Shown here: positions 1 to 7,564 of the stretch, in pieces
How the letters are laid out: every line of letters starts with the position of its first letter
Numbering within the stretch: the first letter of the stretch is position 1
Assembly (NCBI GenBank): GCA_030037545.1
Contig: JASHRF010000073.1
Location: 1-50,620, forward strand
Length of the DNA stretch: 50,620 bases
Reading direction: 5' to 3'
Origin: Acidobacteriaceae bacterium
GTDB lineage: Bacteria; Acidobacteriota; Terriglobia; Terriglobales; Acidobacteriaceae
Notes under the pieces: generated by a model
The model's database searches: none
What the model saw: only the letters and a program-made list of their open reading frames with translations
Told to the model about the DNA's origin: nothing
Translations under genes and position numbers: made by a program

Positions 1-591
1 GACAGCTTCTAGCTTTCCTGGCACTTTTTTGCCGCCTGCCGGCCTCAGATTTTGAAGCGTCCACGAGTGCCTGAGAACGTTTCTTCACAGCATAACGGAA
101 GGGCGAAATTAACCCGCAACGAGCGGCGAAAAAATATTTCCCGCCGAATGAGCGCGATGCGGAAGATGCGGCCTTGGCAAGGCCTTGACAACGGCAAGGC
201 GGAGAAGAGGAATTCTTCAAGAGGATTGCTGGTTTTTTGAAGTGCGATTGCCCTGGGTAGTCAATAGCTTGTAGCTGTCAGCAGCAATCAGCTTCGGCTA
301 TCGATCTCCAGCCTGACCTCCCGACTGCACCTACAGATTCCGGCTCGACTGCCGATAAAAGAGCACAAAACCCGCAGCGCGGATAAGCGCGAATGGCCTC
401 CAACGAGTTCGGGCTGGGCGTCCTGCGATACCCTTATGGTGAATTGCGGGGCGATGAATACTCCGTGCGCGGTGACAATCACCTTCGACCGCGTGCCACT
501 CTTCGACTACGACCTGGGCGGCATCGAGTTCAGCATCTTCTACGAAGACCGGGCCCGCAACCTGTGGGGTTCGCCTACCGGCTTCCTTTTA

Positions 592-918
592 GAGCCTGTT
601 TACGATTTGTTGGAGGGCAGCGTCTTTTCGCCTGCTGAAGCGGGCTGGGCTACGAAATCAGCCTTCTGTTCCCCAGGCAGGCGCTTGGGGTTACCGTCTG
701 TCGCCTGTCTGTGGCGGACTTGGCGAGTTGAAAACCACCCTTCTTGCCGATTGGGAACAGATTCTTACAGCGTATTTCAAACATGCTGCCGGACAATCAA
801 GGAACCATCCCTCGGCGGCTAAAGCCGCATCAACGGCGGATTTTGCACGGCACGGCTGAAGCCGTGCCCTTTCAAAGCCTATTTTTGAAACACGCTCCAG
901 GAGATCGTAAACACGCTC
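592..918. repeat. 327-bp segment bounded by 24-bp imperfect inverted repeats
   Basis: The left arm at 592-615 starts GAGCCTGTTTACGAT and ends TGGAG. The right arm at 895-918 is its reverse complement with about five mismatches. The segment contains no recognisable transposase and encloses the MITE-like element at 769-896. The right arm repeats the AAACACGCTC that ends the inner element (888-897 and 909-918). This could be a second non-autonomous element or an element nested in another. The outer ends share AGC-TGTTT with the inner element's ends, suggesting the same transposase family. Confidence 0.5.
769..896. mobile_element. MITE-like element, subfamily A, copy 1
   Basis: This is a 128-bp element with 16-bp terminal inverted repeats: AGCGTATTTCAAACAT at the left, and at the right the reverse complement of AGCGTGTTTCAAAAAT, a two-base difference. 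Inside are the palindromic core GGCTAAAGCC and the perfect hairpin GCACGGC-TGAA-GCCGTGC, followed by CCTTTCAAA. It is nearly identical to the copy at 50188-50316 almost 50 kb away, so the family spread fairly recently. It has no coding capacity. Alternative reading: a REP/RNA-hairpin type repeat rather than a transposed one, but the matched termini favour transposition. Confidence 0.7.
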
Positions 919-998
919 TTACAAGCCGGTTTGAGCTTTTTCTCGCGGAACCCACGTCTCTTGCGTCTAACATCCGAGGCGATATTCTGTTTGCTGCC

Positions 999-1757
999 AT
1001 GCACGTGCGCGTTCTTCGTTTTGGAATCTTGAAAGAGTGGCTTGGTCCCACCACCTCCGTGATCGAGCTGCGCGAGGGCTCGACCGTTCTCGACTTGTGG
1101 GAAAAAGTGATCAACGAAGCACCGGATGCCGGGCGGCCCGGTTCTGAGGCGATCCTGGGCGTCGCGGTCGGCGTGAATGCTGAATTTGTTCTACACACCC
1201 ACATCCTTCACGATGGCGACGAAGTGGCCCTGTTGCCGCCTGTTTCAGGGGGTGCTCCAGCCGAAATCCTCAATCAAAAGGAAAAACCGCCCGCCGCGGC
1301 TGTGGCGCTGGTGCGTGAACGGATTGGCGCCGAAGGCCTGATTGCCGCAGCCAAGCGGACCGAAGACGGCGCCGTGGTGGTTTTCGATGGCATCGTGCGC
1401 AACCACTCTCGCGGCCGCCGCACCCTGTACCTCGATTACGAGGCCTACGAGAAGATGGCGCTTCGCCAGATGCACGAGTTGGCCGCGCAGGCGCGCAGCC
1501 GCTTCGCCATCCGTCATGTCACGCTCGTTCACCGGCTCGGCCGGCTGGAGGTCGGTGAAACCAGCGTGCTCGTCATCGTTGCCGCCGCCCATCGCGCCGC
1601 GGCCTTCGAGGCCAGTCGCTGGCTGATCGATACTCTCAAGCAAACCGTGCCCATCTGGAAAAAGGAGACCTTCGCCGACGGAGCCGTATGGGCCCCCGGT
1701 GAGCCGTTCCCGGAATCATTGGCGCTGAATCCGGCGGAGATGAAAAATGAGTTGTGA
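999..1757 (+). CDS. Molybdopterin synthase, MoaD-MoaE fusion
   Basis: This 252-aa protein joins both subunits of molybdopterin synthase, the cytoplasmic enzyme that adds two sulfurs to cyclic pyranopterin monophosphate to make molybdopterin. Residues 1-85 are MoaD, a ubiquitin-like sulfur carrier ending LLPPVSGG (G84-G85). Residues from about 98 are MoaE, with the catalytic-lysine motif VPIWKKE near the C-terminus. In separate MoaD the GG is the free C-terminus that is adenylated and thiocarboxylated; here it is internal, followed directly by APAEI. A fused mycobacterial homologue (MoaX) is known and reported to need cleavage after GG. I chose ATG 999 because MoaD homology starts there; the open frame upstream runs through repeat sequence. 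The stop overlaps the next gene by 11 bp. No other moa gene lies in the window. Confidence 0.88.
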   Translation: MHVRVLRFGILKEWLGPTTSVIELREGSTVLDLWEKVINEAPDAGRPGSEAILGVAVGVNAEFVLHTHILHDGDEVALLPPVSGGAPAEILNQKEKPPAAAVALVRERIGAEGLIAAAKRTEDGAVVVFDGIVRNHSRGRRTLYLDYEAYEKMALRQMHELAAQARSRFAIRHVTLVHRLGRLEVGETSVLVIVAAAHRAAAFEASRWLIDTLKQTVPIWKKETFADGAVWAPGEPFPESLALNPAEMKNEL

Positions 1758-2691
1758 CGGGCACAGGATTCTCCGGAAACCGGCATGGGTGAGCGTAGCG
1801 CTTTTGGTACTTTTGGCGGCCTGCGCGGCCCTCATCGTCCGCGCGCAGCAGGACTCAACCACGACTTTCAAAGTCGAAACCAAACTGGTGAATGTTTTTG
1901 TCAATGTGACCGACAAGAACGGCGCCATTGTGGGCGGTCTCAACAAGAACGATTTCGCCCTCTTCGAGGACGGCCATCCGCAAACCATCGCGCTCTTCGA
2001 GCGCCAATCGGCGCTGCCGCTGTCTATCACCCTGGCCATTGACACCAGCGGCAGCGTGAAGAAAGACATGGCCGATGAAGCCGCCGCCGCCAAGCGATTT
2101 GCCCACGCCATCCTTCGTCCCCAGGACCAGATGAGCGTGATCGAATTCGCTACCTACGTCCACGTTCTCACGCCCTTCACCAACAACCTTTCACGCATCG
2201 ATCACGCTATCGCCGACCTGCACGCCGACTGGGCCACTGCTCTCTACGACGCCATTATTGACGGCTCCCATGCCCTGGGTGGCAAGCAAGGGCGCAAAGT
2301 GCTGGTGGTCGTCTCCGACGGCGACGACACCGTGCAGGACATGACCTACGGGCAGGCCGAAGCAGCGGCGCTGCGCAACGAGGTCATGATCTACTCGCTG
2401 ATCGACGTGCCCATTGCCGCCAGCGCCGGCCGCGACACCGGCGGCGAACACGCGCTGATCACGCTGAGCGAACAGACGGGCGGCAAGTATTACTACGTGG
2501 AAGCGCACGGGCTCGACGCCGCTTTCCAGCAGGTGAGCGACGATCTGCGCACCGAATACCTGATCGGCTATTACCCGCAGCATCAGGAGCCGGGAACCGA
2601 TTTTCACCGCATCGGCGTGACCATCCCTCGTGCCGTGCCTGGCGCTTTCGAAATCCACCACCGCACCGGCTATTACACCGACGGGCAATGA
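1747..2691 (+). CDS. Exported VWFA-related domain protein (acidobacterial type)
   Basis: This 314-aa protein has an N-terminal hydrophobic export segment (residues 14-33). It contains LAAC, so a lipoprotein is possible, although cleavage after VRAQ is equally plausible. Next comes the short beta domain typical of the acidobacterial VWFA-related family (TFKVETKLVNVFVNVTD) and a von Willebrand factor A domain with the MIDAS motif DTSGS at residues 99-103 and SDGDD further on. It is therefore probably a metal-dependent adhesion or scaffold protein facing the periplasm. The family is abundant in Acidobacteriota and has no assigned partner. It overlaps the MoaD-MoaE gene by 11 bp, suggesting cotranscription rather than related function. 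Its stop codon overlaps the ATG of the downstream Uma2 remnant. Confidence 0.85.
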   Translation: MSCDGHRILRKPAWVSVALLVLLAACAALIVRAQQDSTTTFKVETKLVNVFVNVTDKNGAIVGGLNKNDFALFEDGHPQTIALFERQSALPLSITLAIDTSGSVKKDMADEAAAAKRFAHAILRPQDQMSVIEFATYVHVLTPFTNNLSRIDHAIADLHADWATALYDAIIDGSHALGGKQGRKVLVVVSDGDDTVQDMTYGQAEAAALRNEVMIYSLIDVPIAASAGRDTGGEHALITLSEQTGGKYYYVEAHGLDAAFQQVSDDLRTEYLIGYYPQHQEPGTDFHRIGVTIPRAVPGAFEIHHRTGYYTDGQ

Positions 2692-3032
2692 GGCGCCATG
2701 ACAAAGAATGGCAGACACGCACAATTCAGGAGCAGAGAACCAGGCTGGGCGCGGACGTCGTCAGGATCCCCGACGTCAGCGTCTGGCGCCGCAGCGTTCC
2801 CATTCAGCCTGTATTTACTCATCCGCCACTGATTGTTGTCGAGGTCCTATCGCCCGAGGACCGGCAATCTCGGGTTCTACAGAAGATCGACGATTACCGG
2901 CGTTTTCAGGTGCCACATATCTGGATCGTCGATCCGGCCAAGCGGATCGGCTGGGACTGTTCCGATGGCAACTGGCTGCGCCGGAACCGCCTTGATGTTC
3001 CCGGATCGGCAGTCTATCTCGATCTCGAGTAG
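2688..3032 (+). pseudogene. Uma2-family (DUF820) endonuclease remnant
   Basis: The 114-aa frame matches the C-terminal two thirds of Uma2 proteins, a PD-(D/E)XK nuclease-like family: IPDVSVW, then PPLIVVEVLSPEDR, then KIDDYRRF and HIWIVDP. Full members are about 190 aa, so roughly 70-80 N-terminal residues are missing and the frame simply abuts the VWFA stop. A TAG at 3030-3032 ends it, but reading on in the same frame gives LFRELDLAEA and then TGA, which looks like the ancestral C-terminus. Truncation plus a premature amber codon indicates a decayed gene. Uma2 genes expand greatly in many bacteria and often degrade. Confidence 0.65.
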
Positions 3033-3161
3033 CTTTTTCGGGAATTGGATTTGGCCGAAGCCTGAGCTGCGCGCCAGGATGCAGGACCCTCAGACCCGGC
3101 AAGGATTTGCTCCCGTTGGGCTTGCAGCCTACCTCAGCGCCCCTGCATCTAAAATAGAATC

Positions 3162-3461
3162 ATGACGCCACCACTGGCTTCCCGACGCCGTTCCAAGACT
3201 CCTCCGCCCGGCGAAACCGGCCAGGAGGCTCTTTACCTGCGCTCGCTCAGCGACCGCCAGGTGATCGTCTCCATCAAGCTTCGCGATGGCGACACCGTGC
3301 GCGGCTGGATCGAATATTTCGACGATTCCATGCTGCGCCTGACCCGCGAAGGTCACCCCAATCTTTTCATCTACAAGCACCAGATCCGCTCCATCAGCGA
3401 GGTGGGCCGACGGCAGGCGCTGCACGCGGCCCCGCACCCGATACGCGAGGCGCTTCCGTGA
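3162..3461 (+). CDS. hfq: Hfq-like (Sm-fold) RNA chaperone
   Basis: This 99-aa protein has an Sm/Hfq-type fold from about residue 20 to 78. The Sm1 part is ALYLRSLSDRQVIVSIKL with RGWIEYFD; the Sm2 signature is YKHQIRSI, close to the canonical Hfq YKHAISTI. Hfq forms hexameric rings that pair small RNAs with mRNAs. The N-terminal 18 residues are Arg/Pro-rich and the C-terminal tail is short and basic, unlike the long acidic tail of enterobacterial Hfq. Its TGA overlaps the GTG start of the phosphatase gene by four bases (GTGA), so the two are probably translationally coupled. Divergent, but the Sm2 motif makes the assignment good. Confidence 0.72.
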   Translation: MTPPLASRRRSKTPPPGETGQEALYLRSLSDRQVIVSIKLRDGDTVRGWIEYFDDSMLRLTREGHPNLFIYKHQIRSISEVGRRQALHAAPHPIREALP

Positions 3462-4372
3462 CCCACACGCCCGCATCAGGCGCCACGCTCGATCCGGCCC
3501 TGATGGTGAAAGCCTCTGAGATCGCACGTGAAGCCGGCGCCCGTCTGCGCGAGTTCTACGCCCAGGGCGTGGAAACCGAGTACAAGGGCGACGTGGATCT
3601 GGTCACAGTGGCCGACCGCGCCGTGGAAAAGCTGATCCGCACGCGGCTCGGCGAGGTTTTTCCCGCGCACGGAATCTACGGCGAAGAAGGCACGCGCGAG
3701 CGCATGGAAGGCGAGTTCCGGTGGTACGTCGATCCGCTCGACGGCACCACCAACTTCGCCCATGGGTTTCCACAGTTCTGTGTCTCCATGGGACTGGAGC
3801 ATCGGCCCGCCAGCCTCAAGCCGGAGCAGGACGGCACACTTGCCGCAGGCATCGTGTATGACCCTCTCCGCGACGAGCTATTTACCGCCGAGCACGGAGG
3901 CGGCGCGCAGCTCAATGGCAAGACGATTCATGTTTCGCGCCGCCGCGATTTGGCCGAGTCATTGCTGGCCACCGGTTTTCCCAGCCGCAAGCGCCACTCC
4001 AGCCCCAATATCCACTTCTACCAGGAGTTCACGCTGCGTTCGCACGGGGTGCGCAGGGCCGGTTCAGCCGCGCTGGACCTGGCCTATATTGCCTGCGGGC
4101 GGCTCGACGGCTTCTGGGAGTTCAATCTGAATCCCTGGGACACGGCGGCCGGCATTCTGCTGATCGCCGAAGCCGGGGGGCGCATCACCGATTTCGAAGG
4201 CCGTCCCTTTCGCCTCGACAGCCGCGAGACCCTGGCATCGAACGGTCTCATTCACGACGAGCTGATCGCGCTCTTCCGCGATATGCTCGCCGGCCGCAAT
4301 CTTGCACCGATTCCAACGCCGCAGGAGTACGCGGCGCGAAGAGAACGAAAGGGACTAGGGATTCGGGACTAG
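3458..4372 (+). CDS. suhB: Inositol monophosphatase family protein (SuhB-type)
   Basis: This 304-aa protein has the lithium-sensitive phosphatase signature in order: GEE near residue 74, DPLDGTTN near 93, and WDTAAGILLIAEAGG near 226-240. These supply the Mg2+-binding carboxylates. It would hydrolyse inositol-1-phosphate or related sugar phosphates (for example fructose-1,6-bisphosphate or histidinol phosphate, which relatives also accept). The start is GTG at 3458, inside the hfq stop. In E. coli SuhB also acts in rRNA antitermination, so overlap with an Hfq-like gene is suggestive but not proof of an RNA role. Its last six codons (GLGIRD) and stop are made of a tandem 14-bp repeat, so the native C-terminus may have been replaced. 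Confidence 0.85.
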   Translation: MTHTPASGATLDPALMVKASEIAREAGARLREFYAQGVETEYKGDVDLVTVADRAVEKLIRTRLGEVFPAHGIYGEEGTRERMEGEFRWYVDPLDGTTNFAHGFPQFCVSMGLEHRPASLKPEQDGTLAAGIVYDPLRDELFTAEHGGGAQLNGKTIHVSRRRDLAESLLATGFPSRKRHSSPNIHFYQEFTLRSHGVRRAGSAALDLAYIACGRLDGFWEFNLNPWDTAAGILLIAEAGGRITDFEGRPFRLDSRETLASNGLIHDELIALFRDMLAGRNLAPIPTPQEYAARRERKGLGIRD

Positions 4373-4378
4373 GGATTC
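4351..4378. repeat. Tandem 14-bp repeat across the suhB stop codon
   Basis: Two exact copies of GGGACTAGGGATTC lie at 4351-4364 and 4365-4378, followed by GGGAATCG. The first copy encodes the last residues of the phosphatase and the second holds its TAG. Similar G-rich runs follow the lytic transglycosylase (6895-6935) and the DUF3467 gene (12841-12868), so short GGGA-type repeats seem to accumulate just after stop codons here. Confidence 0.6.
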
Positions 4379-4480
4379 GGGAATCGTATGCGTACTGAAA
4401 TTGGATCGTGCGCGTCCGACTGGGTGAGGGAGGAGATTCCCTGAGTGAAAGTCAGGTCAAAAAAGGGATAGAGTGAGGAT

Positions 4481-6895
4481 ATGCAGTTGCCGTCGTCCCC
4501 AGGGTTCCTTTTTCGCCGTGTGTCCCGCGGCTTGGCCATTGCGCTTTCCATGATGTTGACGATCTTGCCGATTTATGGGCAAACGTCAGGGACGGCGTCA
4601 GCAAAGAATTCCGGTTCGTCCGCAACCAAAACCTCCGCAAAGCCGAAATCGGCACATAAGAAAACCATCAGGCATCACCGGCGGAGACGGTACCGCGCCA
4701 GCCGCGCGGTGCGCAGGGCGCGAACAGCGCGCATCCGGCGGGCGTTTATCGCGTCCAGCGAGCTGCGGCCCATGGCGCAGCAGTTGGCTACGATGCGGAC
4801 ACCGGAAGCTTACGCGGGGGTGAACGCCTATGCACGGCGGCATAGCGGCGATGCGGCTGCCGCGGCGTACCTGGCGCTGGGCCACGCTTACCTGCTCGAT
4901 CACCGCTACATCGAGGCGATTGAGAATTTCCGGATGGCGCGCGAGGACAGCGAAGAGCTGGGCGATATCGCCGATTTTCTGGCCTCCGAAGCGGCCCACG
5001 ACTCGGGGAATAACGTGGATGCCGAGGCGCTCCTGCATGGATTTGCTGCGCGCTATCCGGACAGTATTTTTGTGGACCAGGCGCCGGAGCTTGAGGCGGA
5101 TGTCCTGCTGGCGCTCAGCAATCCCACCGGCGCGCGCGCAGTGCTGGCCGCGGCCGAAGATACCGACGCCGTGGACCGTGTGGGCTACCAGCTTGCCATG
5201 GGACAGGTGGAGTACGCGCTGGGCCAGCAAGATGCGGCGGTGACAGATTTCAAGCGCCTGCTGCTCGACCATCCGCTCAGCGGCGAAGCGCAGATTGCGC
5301 GGGCGCGGCTAACGGAGATGGGCGCGGAGTCTACGCTGACCCCGGTCGAGCTGCGCAGCCTTGCCGATGCCTACTACAACGCCGGCCAGTACAACGAGGC
5401 GGCGGAGCAGTACCGGGCGCTGGAGCTCGTGCCGGAACTGAGCGTGGCGGAACGCAACAGCTTTGCCGTGGCGCTCGCCGGCTGCGAGCTGAAGCTGCAT
5501 CGGCTGACGCCTGCCGATGTGCAGGCGCTTCCGGATACCGACGACGAGAACGGCGCGCAGCGGCTCTACCTGCTCATGGAACTGGCTCGCGATCGCGACG
5601 ACCAGGACGACCAGCAGCGCATTGTGAGCGAGATGGAGATGCGATTCCCGCGCAGCGATTGGCTGGCAGAGGCGCTGTATTCGAGCGGCAATATGTACCT
5701 GCTGAAGCGCGATTATCCCAACGCCGTGACCTATTACAGTTACCTTGCCGAGCATTTCCCCAGCCACAAATATGCGGCCGCGGCGCACTGGCGTGCCGGG
5801 TGGCTGAGTTACCGGGAGGGACAGTTTGCGGCCGCGGCCAGGCTGTTCGACGAGCAGATCGAGCGCTATCCCAGCGCTGCGGAAACGGTGAGCGCGCTTT
5901 ACTGGCGCGGCCGGCTCTACGAATCCATGGACCATTATCCGTCGCTGGCGGCGGCCAATTACCGGGCGATTATTCGAGCTTATCCGCATTATTTCTACGC
6001 GCAGATGGCGCAGATGCGGCTCACGTCGCTGGGCAAGGTGCAACCCGGTCCGGAGCCGGGGCTCACCAGCCCGGCAAGCAACGATCGCTTGCCGGGGGCT
6101 CTGGATCTCGATCACTTCCAGCCCATGCCCGAGCCCAAGCTGGTGGACACGTTTCCGGCCGACAGCCCGCATCTGGCCAAGGCCCGGCTGCTGGCCAACG
6201 CGGGACTGAACGAATATATCGCCGAGGAGATCGAGGCCGATCCCGATTCCGAGTCGTGGAGCGCATTGGCCGAGGCGCAGATCTATGCCTCCTACGATGA
6301 GACGTTTCGCGCGCTGCGAGCCATGAAGCGGGCGCTGCCGCATGCTTCGGAGGCGCCCTTCAGCGCCATTCCGCTGGCCTATTGGCGAATTCTTTTCCCT
6401 GAGCCATGGTGGCCGACCATCCGCGCGGAAGCGGAGAAGAACAACCTCGATCCTTACCTGGTGGTTTCGCTGATCCGGCAGGAATCGGAGTTCAATCCCA
6501 ACGCGGTCTCCTACGCCAACGCCTGGGGCCTGATGCAGTTGCTGCCCTCGGTGGGCCGGATCATGGCGCGCGAAGAGGGAATGCCGCATTTCCAGACTTT
6601 CCAGCTTCTCGATCCGGAGACCAACATCCGCCTGGGGACGCGTTACCTGCGCCAAATGATCGACCGTTTTGGCGGCGTAGAGGAGTACGCGCTGGCGGCC
6701 TACAACGCGGGCGACAACCGGGTGGTGGATTGGGAAGCGGCGGGACCTTACTCCGGCATCGACGAGTTTGTGGAGTCGATTCCGTTTACGCAGACCCGCG
6801 ATTACGTGCAAGCCATCCTGCGCAACGAGGAGACTTACCGGGCCATCGACCAGTTTGCCAGCACCCAGAGCGGGCTGACGCGGGCGGCGCGGTGA
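4481..6895 (+). CDS. Lytic murein transglycosylase with TPR-like stalk (Slt70-like)
   Basis: This 804-aa exported protein cleaves peptidoglycan glycan strands to 1,6-anhydromuropeptides. An N-terminal signal segment (about residues 14-33) is followed by a strongly basic stretch (Lys/His/Arg, about 55-90) and a long alpha-solenoid of TPR-like helices (about 100-600), including AAAHWRAGWLSYREGQ. The C-terminal SLT domain has the catalytic glutamate in SLIRQESEFNP, then AWGLMQLLP, and the late motif AAYNAGDN. This order matches E. coli Slt70, although here the basic region after the signal is unusual and could bind anionic wall polymer. Start ATG 4481 is preceded by a weak ribosome site. Monocistronic as far as can be seen. 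Confidence 0.88.
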   Translation: MQLPSSPGFLFRRVSRGLAIALSMMLTILPIYGQTSGTASAKNSGSSATKTSAKPKSAHKKTIRHHRRRRYRASRAVRRARTARIRRAFIASSELRPMAQQLATMRTPEAYAGVNAYARRHSGDAAAAAYLALGHAYLLDHRYIEAIENFRMAREDSEELGDIADFLASEAAHDSGNNVDAEALLHGFAARYPDSIFVDQAPELEADVLLALSNPTGARAVLAAAEDTDAVDRVGYQLAMGQVEYALGQQDAAVTDFKRLLLDHPLSGEAQIARARLTEMGAESTLTPVELRSLADAYYNAGQYNEAAEQYRALELVPELSVAERNSFAVALAGCELKLHRLTPADVQALPDTDDENGAQRLYLLMELARDRDDQDDQQRIVSEMEMRFPRSDWLAEALYSSGNMYLLKRDYPNAVTYYSYLAEHFPSHKYAAAAHWRAGWLSYREGQFAAAARLFDEQIERYPSAAETVSALYWRGRLYESMDHYPSLAAANYRAIIRAYPHYFYAQMAQMRLTSLGKVQPGPEPGLTSPASNDRLPGALDLDHFQPMPEPKLVDTFPADSPHLAKARLLANAGLNEYIAEEIEADPDSESWSALAEAQIYASYDETFRALRAMKRALPHASEAPFSAIPLAYWRILFPEPWWPTIRAEAEKNNLDPYLVVSLIRQESEFNPNAVSYANAWGLMQLLPSVGRIMAREEGMPHFQTFQLLDPETNIRLGTRYLRQMIDRFGGVEEYALAAYNAGDNRVVDWEAAGPYSGIDEFVESIPFTQTRDYVQAILRNEETYRAIDQFASTQSGLTRAAR

Positions 6896-7132
6896 GGGTG
6901 ACAGGGAACAAGGGAACGAGGGCCCAAGGATCGGGAATCTGTTTCGATACCGTTGGCTTGCGATTCCGATTGACTTGGAGCCGTCTTTCCGAAACACTGA
7001 CTGCAACCAACGGCAAACCGGCGTGTTAAAGAAATAGAGAGCCGGCTGCCGGCGGCGACTCGAGCAGCCTGCTATTGCATCGACGGCGAAGCGGCCAACC
7101 AGCTCCGCCGACCTCACCCGCGTGGAGGCAGG

Positions 7133-7396
7133 ATGTCAGCCGATCTGCAGTTTCTGGAAGAATGGATCCCCGACAAGATGGACCCCGGCACGGTGTTTGT
7201 GCTGGAAAACCAGGCCAAGCTGGGCCACGCGCAGAATCCCTATGTGGCCGTGATGTCGTGCCCGCGCTGCGGCACGCTGGGGCTGATCACGCGCCGCCAG
7301 TTATATGACGGCGAGGCGATGATCTGCGGCGGTGACCTGTGCTCGGCCGAATACCGGCTGGACGGCGACAATATCTGCTACCGGGCGGCGCAATAG
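7133..7396 (+). CDS. Small zinc-ribbon protein, conserved hypothetical
   Basis: This 87-aa soluble protein has a CPRCG pair at about residue 43 and a second cysteine pair in ICGGDLCSAEY, which together could bind one zinc ion. Start ATG 7133 follows GGAGG with good spacing. No catalytic motif is visible. Small zinc-ribbon proteins of this type recur in Acidobacteriota without a known function; nucleic-acid or protein binding is a guess. A strong hairpin terminator follows. Confidence 0.7.
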   Translation: MSADLQFLEEWIPDKMDPGTVFVLENQAKLGHAQNPYVAVMSCPRCGTLGLITRRQLYDGEAMICGGDLCSAEYRLDGDNICYRAAQ

Positions 7397-7519
7397 TTTC
7401 TCAGGGCTGAGTAGTTTCCGGCCCCTTTCGGCCAAGGACTGGCGGCGGATGGACACCCATCACCCCTTCGTTCAGCTTTGCGGTGCGCTCGGTCGAGTGC
7501 ACGCCGCACCGTCAAAAGG

Positions 7520-7547
7520 AGAGGGCCGGCTCTATAGCCGGCCCTCT
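7520..7547. terminator. Bidirectional hairpin terminator
   Basis: A perfect 12-bp stem (AGAGGGCCGGCT / AGCCGGCCCTCT) encloses the loop CTAT. It sits between the zinc-ribbon gene (+) and the converging TonB receptor gene (-), so it can serve both. On the minus strand the stem is followed by TCCTTTTGAC, which gives a modest U-run. Confidence 0.75.
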
Positions 7548-7564
7548 GTTCATGCCGAAGCAGC

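Larger units (their letters stand above)
1..998. other. Gene-free region with decayed sequence
   Basis: No reading frame here matches a family I recognise and none has a convincing start. A stretch around 433-590 (+) has coding-like codon composition, with the residues FDRVPLFDYDLGG and FSIFYEDRARNLWG in one frame, and stops looking coding where an inverted-repeat arm begins at 592. The simplest reading is a gene scar interrupted or truncated by mobile-element insertion. A MITE-like element lies at 769-896 inside a larger inverted repeat at 592-918. The product of the original gene is unknown. Confidence 0.4.

Noticed and set aside
52..240. Open plus-strand frame of 62 codons near the window start
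   Set aside because: It begins with TTG without a ribosome site, is rich in Lys/Arg/Asn without family pattern, and nothing around supports a gene.
5309..7117. Open minus-strand frame of 602 codons over the lytic transglycosylase
   Set aside because: Antisense shadow; the plus frame has the signal peptide, TPR-like helices and SLT motifs.
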